In this document: piece after piece, positions 33,595 through 42,937 of the stretch
Position numbering within the stretch: the stretch's first letter is position 1
Layout of the letters: the number at the start of each line of letters is the position of its first letter
Assembly: GCF_000152965.1 (NCBI RefSeq)
Contig: NZ_CH902583.1
Location: 2,673,892-2,737,891 of the forward strand
DNA length: 64,000 nucleotides
From: Roseobacter sp. MED193
Lineage (GTDB): Bacteria; Pseudomonadota; Alphaproteobacteria; Rhodobacterales; Rhodobacteraceae
Direction: 5' to 3'
Notes under the pieces: generated by a model
What the model was told of the DNA's origin: nothing
Database searches by the model: none
Seen by the model: only the letters and a program-made list of their open reading frames with translations
Program-made: the position numbers and the translations under genes

Positions 33595-35172
33595 CTAATC
33601 GGCAAAAAGATGCGGCGTTTCCGCCAGTTCTTTGGCGGTTTCAAATGGCAGGCTGAAGAACTCCATGAGCCGGTCGGCATTCTCCTCTGTGCTGTCGGAC
33701 TCGCGGATGATCGCATAGTTGGAATAGCCGGAATCGCGAATGCGGTCGGATTCGTAGACAATATCGTTACGGATTGTCGGCAGCAGCCGCTCCAGCGTTT
33801 GCTGCGGCGTGCGTTCCCCAGCGAGGCCCACCCTATGGGCATGACCAATCAAGTAGTCATCTGAGAATTCACACTCGATTTGCAGGGTGCGGGTGGTAGA
33901 GCGGTCCGAATTGAAGTCGTTCATCAACTCCAGGGCTGAGGGGTCCATACAGATGACCAGACGATCTGTGTCGAAATACTCAAACAACATCCGCATCAGC
34001 GCCCGCCGGTGTCGTGTGCGTTTATTTAACGAAGCCTGGATGCCACCGAGATCCGGCAGCGGCGTGCCTTCTTCGTGAAACAGATATTCAATGGCTGGGA
34101 TGTTGGTGCTTTTGCGCAGCTGTTCGATCAGGCGCTTGGCAACGTGCCATTTTTTGCAGACCACGATCATCAGTTCGCGCTCGCGCCCAAGCGAGCTTTC
34201 CTTCTCCCAGAAACGGGTGGCAAACCGACGACCAATGCGGCCGCGTTTCACCAGGAACTTGTAAAGGCTGCGCCCCTCGTTCGAGATCTGAAAGCTCACG
34301 CCTTGTGCCGCATAAAGGCGCCCCAAGCGCAGTTTTAGCTCTTTGGCATCGGGGCTGATCTTGCGGGCAAAAAGAAAGTCCTGGCTGAGCAGAAGATCAT
34401 AGTGATCATTGTAGAAATTCACCGGCATGCCGTAGTCGGTGAACATCAAAAACGTCAGGGTGCGGCTGTCGATTTCGGATCCCGGAACCAAGTGGCGCAC
34501 CAGGGTTTGAAAAAAGGTCTCATCCGGGATCCAGGTGGTCTGGAAAAAGCGGATGATGTCTTTGCGCTGGTCCAGCAGGTCGAAGATGGATTCTACTGTG
34601 CGACGGCGCAGGCACCACCATTGGCTGCCAATCTGTACCTGAACATCGCTGGGGATATCTCGTTTCAGTCCCAGTTTCTTTTGCAGGCTCACGCTGGCAT
34701 AAAAGAGCGCCTTATGGTTGCGTTCATTGAAGAAGTGGCGATAGGTCAGCCGCTCTTCCTTCATACCCGTCTTGATCCAGTCGCTCTCAAAAAAGTCAAA
34801 GCTTTCGACAAAATCACAGTCATGCCTATCCAGGAAGTCATGGGCGTATTCAGCGGTTTTGATCGCCATACAGTCGCCAGACAGCATATAAAAATGAGTG
34901 GCACGGGGAAACTCTTCGATGGCGCTGCCCAGCGCATGCAGGGTGGCCTGCACCAAAGACCACTCGCCCCAGCCACATTTGATCCGCTTCTTGGCAAAGC
35001 AGACGTTTGGATTGTCTGCCAGTGCTTTTTGAATGCTGGCGTAATCCTCTGGGTTTGCGCGCCGATCAAAATGAATGGACATGTAGTCACCGACCGCCGT
35101 CAGCTGTTCAGCCTGCTGGATGATCGCTTCGGGATCCTTGTGGCAGAGCAGAATATACGCAATTTTTGCCAT
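33595..35172 (-). CDS. Core-2/I-branching-type GlcNAc transferase with C-terminal extension
   Basis: 525 residues from the ATG at 35172, with AAGGTGA 11 bases upstream; a GTG five codons earlier is possible. Residues about 1-260 match the Branch (GT14-type) family: YILLCHKDPEAIIQQAEQL, IHFDRRANPEDY, KKRIKCGWGEWSLVQATLHAL, FYMLSGDCMAIKT, GSQWWCLRRRTVESI and WIPDETFFQTLVRHL. Enzymes of this family add beta-1,6-linked GlcNAc or xylose. The C-terminal part of about 250 residues is a separate domain found with it in roseobacters, of unknown function. No signal or membrane segment is seen, so it should act in the cytoplasm. It is divergent from a sulfotransferase, which suggests a shared glycan. 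Confidence 0.85.
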   Translation of the reverse strand: MAKIAYILLCHKDPEAIIQQAEQLTAVGDYMSIHFDRRANPEDYASIQKALADNPNVCFAKKRIKCGWGEWSLVQATLHALGSAIEEFPRATHFYMLSGDCMAIKTAEYAHDFLDRHDCDFVESFDFFESDWIKTGMKEERLTYRHFFNERNHKALFYASVSLQKKLGLKRDIPSDVQVQIGSQWWCLRRRTVESIFDLLDQRKDIIRFFQTTWIPDETFFQTLVRHLVPGSEIDSRTLTFLMFTDYGMPVNFYNDHYDLLLSQDFLFARKISPDAKELKLRLGRLYAAQGVSFQISNEGRSLYKFLVKRGRIGRRFATRFWEKESSLGRERELMIVVCKKWHVAKRLIEQLRKSTNIPAIEYLFHEEGTPLPDLGGIQASLNKRTRHRRALMRMLFEYFDTDRLVICMDPSALELMNDFNSDRSTTRTLQIECEFSDDYLIGHAHRVGLAGERTPQQTLERLLPTIRNDIVYESDRIRDSGYSNYAIIRESDSTEENADRLMEFFSLPFETAKELAETPHLFAD

Positions 35173-35310
35173 TTTGGAGACGGTCACCTTGTTTCGGCCT
35201 GATTGTCCCCTTGATAAAGGCGCGAGCGCATTGAATAAACCAGATTATTTGAATTTCGTGCTTAGATGTGGATTGTACCGCCAAAGCGGCATGACTGGAG
35301 GAAGGCTTAC

Positions 35311-36129
35311 ATGGGATTTCCCGGCACCTGGATGACCGAGAGCGAGAGCGTCATTTATCGCGTGGTGCCAAAATGCGCCTGCTCTACCATCGGTCAGATC
35401 CTGCACTATTCGGATCATGGCGAATTCTTTGAGGGCGATATCCACGACGCGCAAAAGGGGCTGCACAAATGGGCGCTGGATCACAGCCAGGGGCCGATCA
35501 CCCGCAATGTCCGCGGTCAGCGCACCTATGCTTTCACCTGTGTCCGCAATCCTTATACTCGGGTGCTCAGCTCGTTTTTTGACAAGATCTGCGGTATTCA
35601 GCGTAATGGCAAACGCTATCGCGGCAATCTGGTGCCCAAACTGATCTATGAATATGGCATCGAAGTCGGCGGCGAGGATGGCAAGCAGGAGTTTGACCAG
35701 ATCCAGAGCTTCCGTCGGTTCCTGCTCTTTGTGCGCGACAGCATTCGCTTCCGCCGCCCGATGGATCCCGATATCCACTGGTCAGCCATGTCAGGCCATG
35801 TCTCGACCTTTATCTGGAATGGCGGCCGCTACAACAAGATCTTCTGGACCGAGGATTTCAACGGCGGCATGCAGGAGGTTCTGGACGCCATCGAAACGCC
35901 TCATACAGTCGACCTGGGCGCGATCCCGCGCTTCAATGAGAGCGAAGGTCATGGCCCCAAACGGGCGCATCCGGTTGAGGACTATTTTGACGACCTGTCG
36001 ATGCATCTGATCTACGAGATCTACAAGCGCGATTTTGAGCTGTTCAAATACGACTTTGAGGATCCCTCCAACAAGATGCCGATTGGAGAGATTGATCTCG
36101 ACGAGGTGCACGCCAAGCTCGGCGAATAA
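35311..36129 (+). CDS. Sulfotransferase family 2 protein
   Basis: 272 residues from the ATG at 35311, with GGAGGAAGG five bases upstream; the in-frame ATG 45 bases earlier lacks this. The 5'-phosphosulfate-binding loop of PAPS-dependent sulfotransferases is VVPKCACSTIGQIL (about residues 18-31), and the 3'-phosphate motif is CVRNPYTRVLSSFFDKI (about 80-96). These are the motifs of the carbohydrate sulfotransferase group (PF03567). It should transfer sulfate from PAPS to a sugar hydroxyl. It is divergent from the branching GlcNAc-transferase gene across 138 bases. Its codon use is more GC-ending than that of its neighbours upstream. Confidence 0.87.
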   Translation: MGFPGTWMTESESVIYRVVPKCACSTIGQILHYSDHGEFFEGDIHDAQKGLHKWALDHSQGPITRNVRGQRTYAFTCVRNPYTRVLSSFFDKICGIQRNGKRYRGNLVPKLIYEYGIEVGGEDGKQEFDQIQSFRRFLLFVRDSIRFRRPMDPDIHWSAMSGHVSTFIWNGGRYNKIFWTEDFNGGMQEVLDAIETPHTVDLGAIPRFNESEGHGPKRAHPVEDYFDDLSMHLIYEIYKRDFELFKYDFEDPSNKMPIGEIDLDEVHAKLGE

Positions 36130-36575
36130 CTTTATTGTGACCGGAGCAGGGGTAGCTCCCACCCGTTTCAGAACAATCTATAGATTGTTCATCCCCCGTT
36201 GGGGGTGGCGCCGCGCTGAAGCGCGGCGCGGGCGTGGTAAAAACAGACCTCAGTTTTACGGCTCGCGCCCTGCTCCCGGGTCAAGGGCGGCAAAGCCGCC
36301 GCGCCTTGGCGCGGGCTACCCTTGAGGCGGGATTGTTATTCAGAATCAAAAGGCGCGTTTAGGGGCAGACCTGCCCCTAGACCGCTTCTCAGCAGATCGT
36401 TCCGACACTCCAACTGTGGCCTAGTGTTTCGATGGCAAGGCTTGATCAGCGACGAAACCCGCGCCGGGCTTTGCCCGGCGCCATGCCCAAGGCCTCTGGT
36501 TGGCTTTTGCCGAAAGGCAGAAGGCGGGCGGAGGGGGCGGGAGCGCTTGGAGGTGATCCTGCTGGACCTGCGGCC
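36130..36575. repeat. Gene-free island of inverted repeats
   Basis: About 450 bases without a gene but packed with hairpins. A 20-bp perfect palindrome GAACAATCTATAGATTGTTC is at 36171-36190. CCCCC-gtt-GGGGG is at 36193-36205 and GCGCCGCGC-tgaa-GCGCGGCGC at 36208-36229. A GGCGGC-aaa-GCCGCC stem lies near 36285-36300. TAGGGGCAG-ac-CTGCCCCTA is at 36360-36379 and GCGCCGGGC-ttt-GCCCGGCGC at 36461-36481. The GGC-TTT-GCC type of core is also found between glcD and glcE. It looks like a cluster of REP-like elements. Confidence 0.65.
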
Positions 36576-36608
36576 AAAAAAGCCCTCTGCATATGGAATG
36601 CAGAGGGC
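36576..36608 (-). terminator. Intrinsic terminator of ilvD
   Basis: The 11-bp perfect arms GCCCTCTGCAT and ATGCAGAGGGC have a 5-base loop and are followed on the minus strand by six Ts. It lies 26 bases beyond the ilvD stop. This is the strongest terminator in the window. Confidence 0.9.
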
Positions 36609-36634
36609 TGCTTAAGCGGTAAAGTCAAAATGGA

Positions 36635-38485
36635 TCAGCCGTCGTAGTCTTCTGGCAGCTCACGTACCGCGCCTTTGGCGGCTGAGGTGGCCAGCATGCC
36701 ATAGGCCTTCAGCGCCTTGGAGACCTTGCGCTTGCGTGGTTTGGCAGGCTTCCAGCCTGCGGCGTCCTGCGCGGCACGACGGGTTGCCAGAACTGCGTCC
36801 GAGACCGCCAGATGGATGCTGCGGTTGGGAATGTCGATCTCGATCTTGTCCCCCATCTCCACCAGGCCGATGGTGCCGCCCTCGGCGGCCTCGGGCGAGG
36901 CATGGCCAATCGACAGACCCGATGTGCCGCCGGAGAAACGCCCATCGGTGAGCAGGGCGCAGTCTTTGCCCAGACCTTTGGATTTTAGATAGGAGGTCGG
37001 GTAGAGCATTTCCTGCATCCCCGGACCACCGCGCGGACCCTCATAGCGGATCACCACCACATCGCCCGCCTTGACCTTGCCGGTGAGAATATCGCTCACC
37101 GCCTGATCCTGGCTCTCGCAGACGTAGGCAGAACCGGTGAATTTCAGGATCGAGGCATCCACCCCAGCGGTTTTTACGATACAGCCATCCAGCGCGATGT
37201 TGCCAAACAGCACCGCCAGACCGCCGTCCTGGCTGAAGGCGTGTTCTTTGGATCGGATCACGCCGCCTTCGCGATCGACATCCACCTCTTTAAAGCGGTT
37301 CTCGGTGGAGAAGGCCTGGGTGGTGCGCACGCCGCCCGGAGCCGCTTTGAACAGCTGCTCGGCCTCTGGGTTATTGGCGACCTTAATGTCCCATTTGGCA
37401 ATGGCCTCGCCCATCGAGGCCGAATGCACGGTGGAACAGCCATCATGCAGCAGTCCTGCGCGCGACAGCTCGCCGAGGATCGAGAAGATGCCACCGGCGC
37501 GGTGCACGTCTTCCATGTGGACGTTTTCGATATTGGGCGCGACCTTGCACAGACAGGGCACCTGGCGGCTCAGCCGGTCAATGTCATCCATGGTAAAGCT
37601 GACCTCGCCCTCATGGGCAATCGCAAGCAGGTGCAGCACTGTATTGGTCGACCCGCCCATAGCGATGTCCAGACTCATGGCGTTTTCAAAGGCCTCGAAG
37701 CTGGCGATTTCACGCGGCAACAGACCCTTTTCCTCACCCTCATAGTGGCGCTTGGTGATCTCGACGATCTTACGACCTGCCTCCAGGAACAGATGTTTAC
37801 GATCCGCATGGGTCGCCAGGGTGGAGCCGTTACCAGGCAGGGCCAGGCCCAGGGCCTCAGCCAGACAGTTCATCGAGTTGGCGGTGAACATGCCGGAACA
37901 CGACCCGCAGGTGGGGCAGGCGTTTTCCTCGATATGCTGGACCTGCTCATCGGTCATGGTCTCGCTGGCAGCGGCAACCATGGCATCGACCAGATCGATC
38001 TTTTTCATATCAAGATCTGCGATGTCGATCTTGCCGGCTTCCATCGGGCCACCAGAGACAAAGATCACCGGGATGTTCAGGCGCATCGCGGCCATCATCA
38101 TGCCTGGCGTGATCTTGTCGCAGTTGGAGATACAGACCATGGCATCGGCGCAATGGGCATTGACCATATACTCAACTGAATCTGCAATCACCTCGCGTGA
38201 AGGCAGCGAATAGAGCATGCCGTCATGCCCCATGGCGATGCCATCATCCACCGCGATGGTGTTGAACTCTTTAGCAACACCTCCGGCAGCTTCGACCTCG
38301 CGGGCGACCATTTGGCCCAGATCCTTGAGGTGCACGTGGCCGGGCACAAACTGGGTGAACGAGTTGACGATGGCGATGATCGGCTTGCCGAAATCATCGT
38401 CCTGCATGCCGGTGGCGCGCCACAAACCGCGGGCGCCCGCCATGTTGCGGCCGTGGGTGGAAGTTCTGGATCGGTACATTGGCAT
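36635..38485 (-). CDS. ilvD: Dihydroxy-acid dehydratase
   Basis: IlvD dehydrates 2,3-dihydroxyisovalerate and 2,3-dihydroxy-3-methylvalerate in valine and isoleucine synthesis, and its product also feeds the leucine pathway coded at 10-18 kb. From the ATG at 38485 the protein has 616 residues, the classic IlvD length; the frame extends 13 codons further upstream. The Fe-S ligands are in [10 protein letters not shown] and [19 protein letters not shown], and [23 protein letters not shown] is the conserved C-terminal active-site segment. A strong terminator follows. It is probably monocistronic. Confidence 0.97.
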   Translation of the reverse strand: MPMYRSRTSTHGRNMAGARGLWRATGMQDDDFGKPIIAIVNSFTQFVPGHVHLKDLGQMVAREVEAAGGVAKEFNTIAVDDGIAMGHDGMLYSLPSREVIADSVEYMVNAHCADAMVCISNCDKITPGMMMAAMRLNIPVIFVSGGPMEAGKIDIADLDMKKIDLVDAMVAAASETMTDEQVQHIEENACPTCGSCSGMFTANSMNCLAEALGLALPGNGSTLATHADRKHLFLEAGRKIVEITKRHYEGEEKGLLPREIASFEAFENAMSLDIAMGGSTNTVLHLLAIAHEGEVSFTMDDIDRLSRQVPCLCKVAPNIENVHMEDVHRAGGIFSILGELSRAGLLHDGCSTVHSASMGEAIAKWDIKVANNPEAEQLFKAAPGGVRTTQAFSTENRFKEVDVDREGGVIRSKEHAFSQDGGLAVLFGNIALDGCIVKTAGVDASILKFTGSAYVCESQDQAVSDILTGKVKAGDVVVIRYEGPRGGPGMQEMLYPTSYLKSKGLGKDCALLTDGRFSGGTSGLSIGHASPEAAEGGTIGLVEMGDKIEIDIPNRSIHLAVSDAVLATRRAAQDAAGWKPAKPRKRKVSKALKAYGMLATSAAKGAVRELPEDYDG

Positions 38486-38631
38486 CTGAGCTGTTTCCCT
38501 TGTCTTTGCCCTCAGACACATCATTTGCGCAACAAACGCAATATCCGGAGGCGTGTTTTGGTTCTTTTGATCTCAAGAGCGCGGCCTTTGAGGTGGATTT
38601 TGTGGGCTCCGTGGCGTCGAAGGCGCCGTTC

Positions 38632-39822
38632 TCAGGAGGCTTTGGCTGGGGTGCTGGTCTTGGGCGTGCCGCGGGTGAAAAGGTGATTCACCAGCAATCC
38701 AAAGACCAAGGCCCAAAAGGCGGCGCCAATACCGAAAAAACTGATACCGGACACGGCGGTCATAAAGGTGATCAAGGCGGCTTCACGCCCGGTCTCTTGA
38801 TGCAGTGCTTGGGACAGGCTGTTGCCGATGGTTGCCAGCAGGGCCAGCCCGGCAACACCAGAAATCAGCGCAGGCGGTGCGATGAGAAACAGGCTGATGA
38901 CGGTGGCGCCACCCAAGCCCACCAGGCAGTAAAAGAGGCCGGCGGCAGCGCTTGCAAGATAGCGGGTTTTCGGGTCGTCGTCGGCTTCGGGGCCTGCGCA
39001 GATGGCAGCAGTTATGGCCGCAAAGTTGAAGGCGAAGCCACCAAAGGGGGCAAGCAAGAGCGTGGCAAGGCCAGTCACGGTCATAGTGGCCGAGACTGGG
39101 GGCGTATAACCTGCGGCGCGTAGTGTGACGGTGCCGGGCATATTCTGCGAGCACATGGTGACAATATAGAGCGGCAGGCCAACACCTATCAGAACGGGCA
39201 GAGAAAAGGCCGGGCTGACGGGTTCGGGCAGGGTTAGGCTCATGTTCAACTGGGTGAAATCGCCAAAGCCGCCGGTAAAACCGGCCCAAATGCCTCCAAC
39301 CAAGAGAACGGCCAAAATCGTGTAGCGGGAAAACCAGAGCCGCCCTGCCAAAAAGGCCAGGCCCATCGATGCTAGCAATGCTGTATCATCATTGAGGGCA
39401 GTAAAGGCCGAGAGCCCGAATTTGAACAGGATCCCAGCCAAGAGCGCATTGGCGAGACTGTCAGGGATCAACCGCGCCAGGCGCTCAAACCAGCCGGTCA
39501 GCCCCGTTAGTGTGAGTAATGCACCGCAGAATAAAAAGGCTCCTACCGCCTGTTCGATGGGTACCCCCTGCAACCCCACGGCGAGAAGGGCAGCGCCGGG
39601 TGTTGACCAGGCGGTGAGAACCGGCATGCGGAACCACAGAGACAGCGCGAGACTGGTGAGCCCCATGCCAACCCCAAGTGCCATGAGCCAACTGTTCGCC
39701 TGGGCTTGAGACGCGCCCACCGCCTCGATGGCCTGAAAGATGATCGCAACCGAACTGGTATAACCAACCAACACTGCTATGGCCCCAGCCGCAAGATGCG
39801 AGAGTTTCAGGTGAGAGAGCAT
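38632..39822 (-). CDS. BenE-family benzoate/H+ symporter-like transporter
   Basis: 396 residues with about twelve membrane segments. Motifs of the BenE family are visible: SWLMALGVGMGLTSLALSLWFRMPVLTAWSTPGAALLA near residues 40-80 and LPLYIVTMCSQNMPGTVTLRAAGY near 215. Biochemically studied members move benzoate, but many homologues probably carry other acids. It is divergent from an XRE-cupin regulator gene, with a long palindrome between them, so its expression is likely controlled by that regulator. No aromatic ring-cleavage genes are present, so the substrate is open. Confidence 0.88.
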   Translation of the reverse strand: MLSHLKLSHLAAGAIAVLVGYTSSVAIIFQAIEAVGASQAQANSWLMALGVGMGLTSLALSLWFRMPVLTAWSTPGAALLAVGLQGVPIEQAVGAFLFCGALLTLTGLTGWFERLARLIPDSLANALLAGILFKFGLSAFTALNDDTALLASMGLAFLAGRLWFSRYTILAVLLVGGIWAGFTGGFGDFTQLNMSLTLPEPVSPAFSLPVLIGVGLPLYIVTMCSQNMPGTVTLRAAGYTPPVSATMTVTGLATLLLAPFGGFAFNFAAITAAICAGPEADDDPKTRYLASAAAGLFYCLVGLGGATVISLFLIAPPALISGVAGLALLATIGNSLSQALHQETGREAALITFMTAVSGISFFGIGAAFWALVFGLLVNHLFTRGTPKTSTPAKAS

Positions 39823-39859
39823 TTGGGTTTTCCTTCTCGCGGGGCTGCGCTAGGGTGTC

Positions 39860-39902
39860 GTGCGTTATAGCGCTCATGTTGCCCTTGTGCGCTATAACGC
39901 AC
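39860..39902. promoter_or_regulatory. Long inverted repeat between benE and the XRE-cupin gene
   Basis: The 14-bp perfect arms GTGCGTTATAGCGC (39860-39873) and GCGCTATAACGCAC (39889-39902) are separated by 15 bases. Each arm is itself roughly palindromic (GCG-TTATA-GCGC). Centre-to-centre distance is 29 bases. It lies in the middle of the 128-base divergent promoter region. Confidence 0.8.
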
Positions 39903-39950
39903 AAGCCCCTTTTTTGGAATCGCCTGCTTTAGGCTTTTGGAACACAGATC

Positions 39951-40514
39951 ATGACTGAGGACATTATCGGTGCGAACCTGCGAAAAATCCGGAATGCGGC
40001 TGGGTTGAGCCTGTCCAAGGCTGCCGATCTAACAGGGGTGAGCAAGGCGATGCTGGGGCAGATCGAGCGAGGTGAATCCAGCCCGACAATTGCCACCCTT
40101 TGGAAAATCGCCAAGGGGTTTCACTTGCCTTTGACGGCACTGATCGGTGCGCCCGACGCCGACCAGCCTGACCCGGCTGTGGCTTTCGAGACCGTGCAGT
40201 TTCCCGGCAGTATTGCGGTGAAAATCATCTTTCCCTTTGATCCGGCGCTGGGCGGGGAGACCTTCCGCATCAGCCTGACGCCGGGCCAGACCCATGTCTC
40301 GCAACCGCATGAGAGCGGGGTGGTCGAAGAGGTCTTTGTGCTATCCGGGGACATGGAGGTACTGCGCGATGGGGGCTGGGTTGCCCTTGGAGCTGGTGAG
40401 GGGATCCGGTTCCGGGCGGACCAGTCTCATGGGTATCGTGGTGGTTCCCAGGGGGCCGAGTTCTTGAATATGCACCATTACCCACGTCACGTCGGGGTCG
40501 CTACACGCGGGTGA
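39951..40514 (+). CDS. XRE-family regulator with C-terminal cupin domain
   Basis: 187 residues. The HTH_3 domain is at about residues 5-60 (IGANLRKIRNAAGLSLSKAADLTGVSKAMLGQIERGESSPTIATLWKIAKG). The small cupin barrel at about 105-180 carries HVSQPHESGVVEEVFVLSGDMEVL and DQSHGYRGG. Such proteins sense a small molecule through the cupin and usually repress nearby transport or catabolic genes. It is divergent from the BenE-like transporter and 52 bases ahead of a DMT-family transporter, so it may control both through the long palindrome. Confidence 0.93.
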   Translation: MTEDIIGANLRKIRNAAGLSLSKAADLTGVSKAMLGQIERGESSPTIATLWKIAKGFHLPLTALIGAPDADQPDPAVAFETVQFPGSIAVKIIFPFDPALGGETFRISLTPGQTHVSQPHESGVVEEVFVLSGDMEVLRDGGWVALGAGEGIRFRADQSHGYRGGSQGAEFLNMHHYPRHVGVATRG

Positions 40515-40566
40515 GGCGCATGTCCCTGGACCCTGGCCGCAGGACCAACCCAAAGGAGAGAAAAGC

Positions 40567-41421
40567 ATGGAAACGCTGCGTGGCAGTTTGCTGATGGTTC
40601 TGGCCATGGCTGCCTTTTCCCTGGAGGATATGTTTATCAAACAGGTGGCGCGGGAGCTGCCGGTTGGGCAGATCCTTATTCTCTTTGGGCTCGGAGGCAT
40701 GGTTATCTTTTCGGTGGGAGCGCGTGCGCAGGGGCAGGCTCTATGGCATCCGGGGTTTTGCACGCGCCCTCTGGTGTTGCGCTCTCTGGCTGAGGTGACC
40801 GGGCGGCTCTGTTTTACTCTGGCTATTGCTTTGACGCCGTTGTCCTCCGCTTCGGCCATCTTGCAGGCCACGCCGCTGGTGGTTGCCGGCGGCGCGGTGG
40901 TGTTTTTTGGTGAAACGGTGGGCTGGCGGCGCTGGCTGGCGATTTCATTTGGCTTTGTCGGGGTGCTGATGATTCTGCGACCTGGGGCCAGCGGTTTTGA
41001 GTTTTACTCGCTCTTTGCGGTGATCGGCACGCTGGGCTTTGCGGGTCGAGATCTCGCCACACGGGCGGCGCCAAAATCCATGACCAATATGCAGCTGGGG
41101 CTGTTTGGATTTGCCATGCTGGTCATTGCCGGCGCCATAGCGCTAGCTTGGACCGGTGGTGCGAGCTGGCCCAGTGGACAGGCCTGGCTCTATCTCGCGC
41201 TTACAACTGTTATCGGCGTCCTGGCCTATAATGCGCTGACCGGCGCCATGCGCCAGGGCGAGATATCGGTGGTGGCGCCGTTTCGCTATACGCGTTTGGT
41301 TTTTGCCATGGCCCTGGGTATTTTGGTCTTTGGCGAACGCCCGGACAGCTGGACCCTACTGGGCAGTGCGGTGATTGTGACAAGCGGCCTGTTCACCCTG
41401 ATCCGCAGTGCCAGAGGCTAG
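40567..41421 (+). CDS. DMT superfamily (EamA) transporter
   Basis: 284 residues with ten hydrophobic segments arranged as two EamA repeats (about residues 5-135 and 145-280). The end of the first repeat reads [29 protein letters not shown], and the second has the matching [26 protein letters not shown], a typical internal repeat. AAGGAGAG precedes the ATG. It follows the XRE-cupin regulator by 52 bases and is likely cotranscribed with it. These transporters usually export amino acids or other metabolites; the substrate is unknown. Confidence 0.9.
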   Translation: METLRGSLLMVLAMAAFSLEDMFIKQVARELPVGQILILFGLGGMVIFSVGARAQGQALWHPGFCTRPLVLRSLAEVTGRLCFTLAIALTPLSSASAILQATPLVVAGGAVVFFGETVGWRRWLAISFGFVGVLMILRPGASGFEFYSLFAVIGTLGFAGRDLATRAAPKSMTNMQLGLFGFAMLVIAGAIALAWTGGASWPSGQAWLYLALTTVIGVLAYNALTGAMRQGEISVVAPFRYTRLVFAMALGILVFGERPDSWTLLGSAVIVTSGLFTLIRSARG

Positions 41422-41465
41422 AGTCATCTTGCGCCCGCCGACGCAGGCGCTTACATCTGCCAGCC

Positions 41466-41942
41466 ATGGCTCAGACGAAATCAGACCCGAACTACAAAGT
41501 GATTGCCGAAAACCGCCGTGCGCGGTTTGACTACGCCATCGAGGATGACGTGGAATGCGGCATTATGCTTGAAGGCTCCGAAGTGAAGGCTCTGCGCGAA
41601 GGCGGGACCAATATCGCCGAGAGCTACGCTGCGGTTGAAGATGGCGAGCTGTGGTTGGTGAACTCCTATGTGCCGCCCTATTCCCAGGCGAAGATGTTCA
41701 AACATGAAGAACGCCGCCGCCGCAAACTATTGGTGTCACGTAAGCAGCTGTCGGATATGTGGAACGCGACACAGCGCAAGGGGATGACCCTGGTGCCCAT
41801 CGTTATGTACTTCAATCACAAGGGCCGCGCCAAGCTGAAGATCGGTATCGCCAAGGGCAAGAAGGCCCATGATAAGCGCGAGGCCGCCGCCAAGCGCGAC
41901 TGGTCGCGCCAGAAAAGCCGCTTGATGAAGGATCACGGCTGA
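41466..41942 (+). CDS. smpB: SsrA-binding protein SmpB
   Basis: SmpB binds tmRNA and brings it to stalled ribosomes for trans-translation. The 158 residues carry the family core: [67 protein letters not shown] and [27 protein letters not shown]. The basic C-terminal tail that enters the mRNA channel is present. The tmRNA gene is not next to it. A short CCCAGC/GCTGGG hairpin follows the stop but lacks a T-run. Confidence 0.97.
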   Translation: MAQTKSDPNYKVIAENRRARFDYAIEDDVECGIMLEGSEVKALREGGTNIAESYAAVEDGELWLVNSYVPPYSQAKMFKHEERRRRKLLVSRKQLSDMWNATQRKGMTLVPIVMYFNHKGRAKLKIGIAKGKKAHDKREAAAKRDWSRQKSRLMKDHG

Positions 41943-42252
41943 TCCCAGCATTGCTGGGTGATGGTCTTCGACACCCGAGTTCCCAAAATCCATCATGGAC
42001 CACCCGCCCTCTGTGCCAGGGGAGCGGAATTTTCTGTCTGGGCATTGGCTTCCCCATGCATACCTCTTTCTGCGTGGGTTTGCTGGAAAACAGCAGAAAC
42101 GCGGCTGAAGAAAAGAGGGCTTGCCTATTCTGACTATTTTTGTCAGATACCAAATGGTTCAAATCGGTACCCCAGTTAGATTGATCTCCTGCGATCCCGC
42201 CCGGTGCCCAGATTGCACAACAATTCAGCTGCGCTGGCCAAAGGACAGATCC
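41943..42252. other. Intergenic region after smpB
   Basis: 310 bases with no gene on either strand that I can support. It starts with the hairpin CCCAGC-att-GCTGGG (41944-41958). The last 130 bases are AT-richer and likely hold the promoter of the next gene. I looked for a tmRNA-like tRNA-Ala end here and found none. Confidence 0.45.
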
Positions 42253-42801
42253 ATGACGCTTCCCTTAATGCCCTCCCATCACCGCCACCCTGCACCTGAA
42301 GGTCAGCCACAGGCCCTTGGCCGCTCTGACAGGTTGCCGCTTAACCTGTGCGATTTGGATGACTTTGAAGAGGGGCTCTTGCCGATTTTGCGCCATTTCT
42401 TCCGGTCGTTGGCAGAGCCAGAGCGCCAAACTTGGCAATTCGCATACAGTATTGCCGCCGAACGTTGGGGGGAGGCCTTGGGCCTACCGATCTCCCAAGC
42501 CCTGTTCAAGCTGGTGCAATGTACCGCCAAAGCAAGGGGCATTGAGTTCGAGGCCATTGATCCGCTGGCGCTGCATGAGCGGGACTTGGTTAGTCAAGAC
42601 GAACGGGCATTGCTACAGATGCTGCACCACATGCGCCGAGATGAGACTTCGCGGGCGCGTGCAGCTGTGGCGACTGTGACCGGTGGCACCATGGATGCGG
42701 AGGTCATCCGCGCCGGGCTTTCTTTTGCGGCTCGTTTTCCGGTTGGCGGACTGCGGCCCAAAGTGGGAGCGGGCAGGCCCAAGCTGCAAGTGGTGCGCTA
42801 G
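42253..42801 (+). CDS. Conserved protein of unknown function
   Basis: 182 residues from the ATG at 42253, which follows AAAGGACAG; the frame is open further upstream but without a ribosome site. The protein is soluble and mostly helical, with a His/Pro-rich N-terminus (about 25 residues). The central region around LCDLDDFEEGLLPILRHFFRSLAEPERQTWQFAYSIAAERWG is the most distinctive part. I do not recognise a family or motif. It stands alone between smpB and the sulfurtransferase gene. Confidence 0.65.
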   Translation: MTLPLMPSHHRHPAPEGQPQALGRSDRLPLNLCDLDDFEEGLLPILRHFFRSLAEPERQTWQFAYSIAAERWGEALGLPISQALFKLVQCTAKARGIEFEAIDPLALHERDLVSQDERALLQMLHHMRRDETSRARAAVATVTGGTMDAEVIRAGLSFAARFPVGGLRPKVGAGRPKLQVVR

Positions 42802-42937
42802 CCCCCCGCCTGGGACTTCCTGCACAGGCCCATCGGCCATTTGTTGCGATTGATTGAGCCCGACAGAGAGGGCTTCTCTTGCGACTCCCAACGCTGGGTA
42901 GTACGCATGGGCCAACGACATGTGCGGGGAGGCTTTG

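Noticed and set aside
37241-38179. A 312-codon frame antisense to ilvD
   Set aside because: It arises from codon bias in ilvD; no start context and no family likeness.
41943-42252. tmRNA gene beside smpB
   Set aside because: I looked for a tRNA-Ala-like end and a tag-peptide frame in the gap and found neither.
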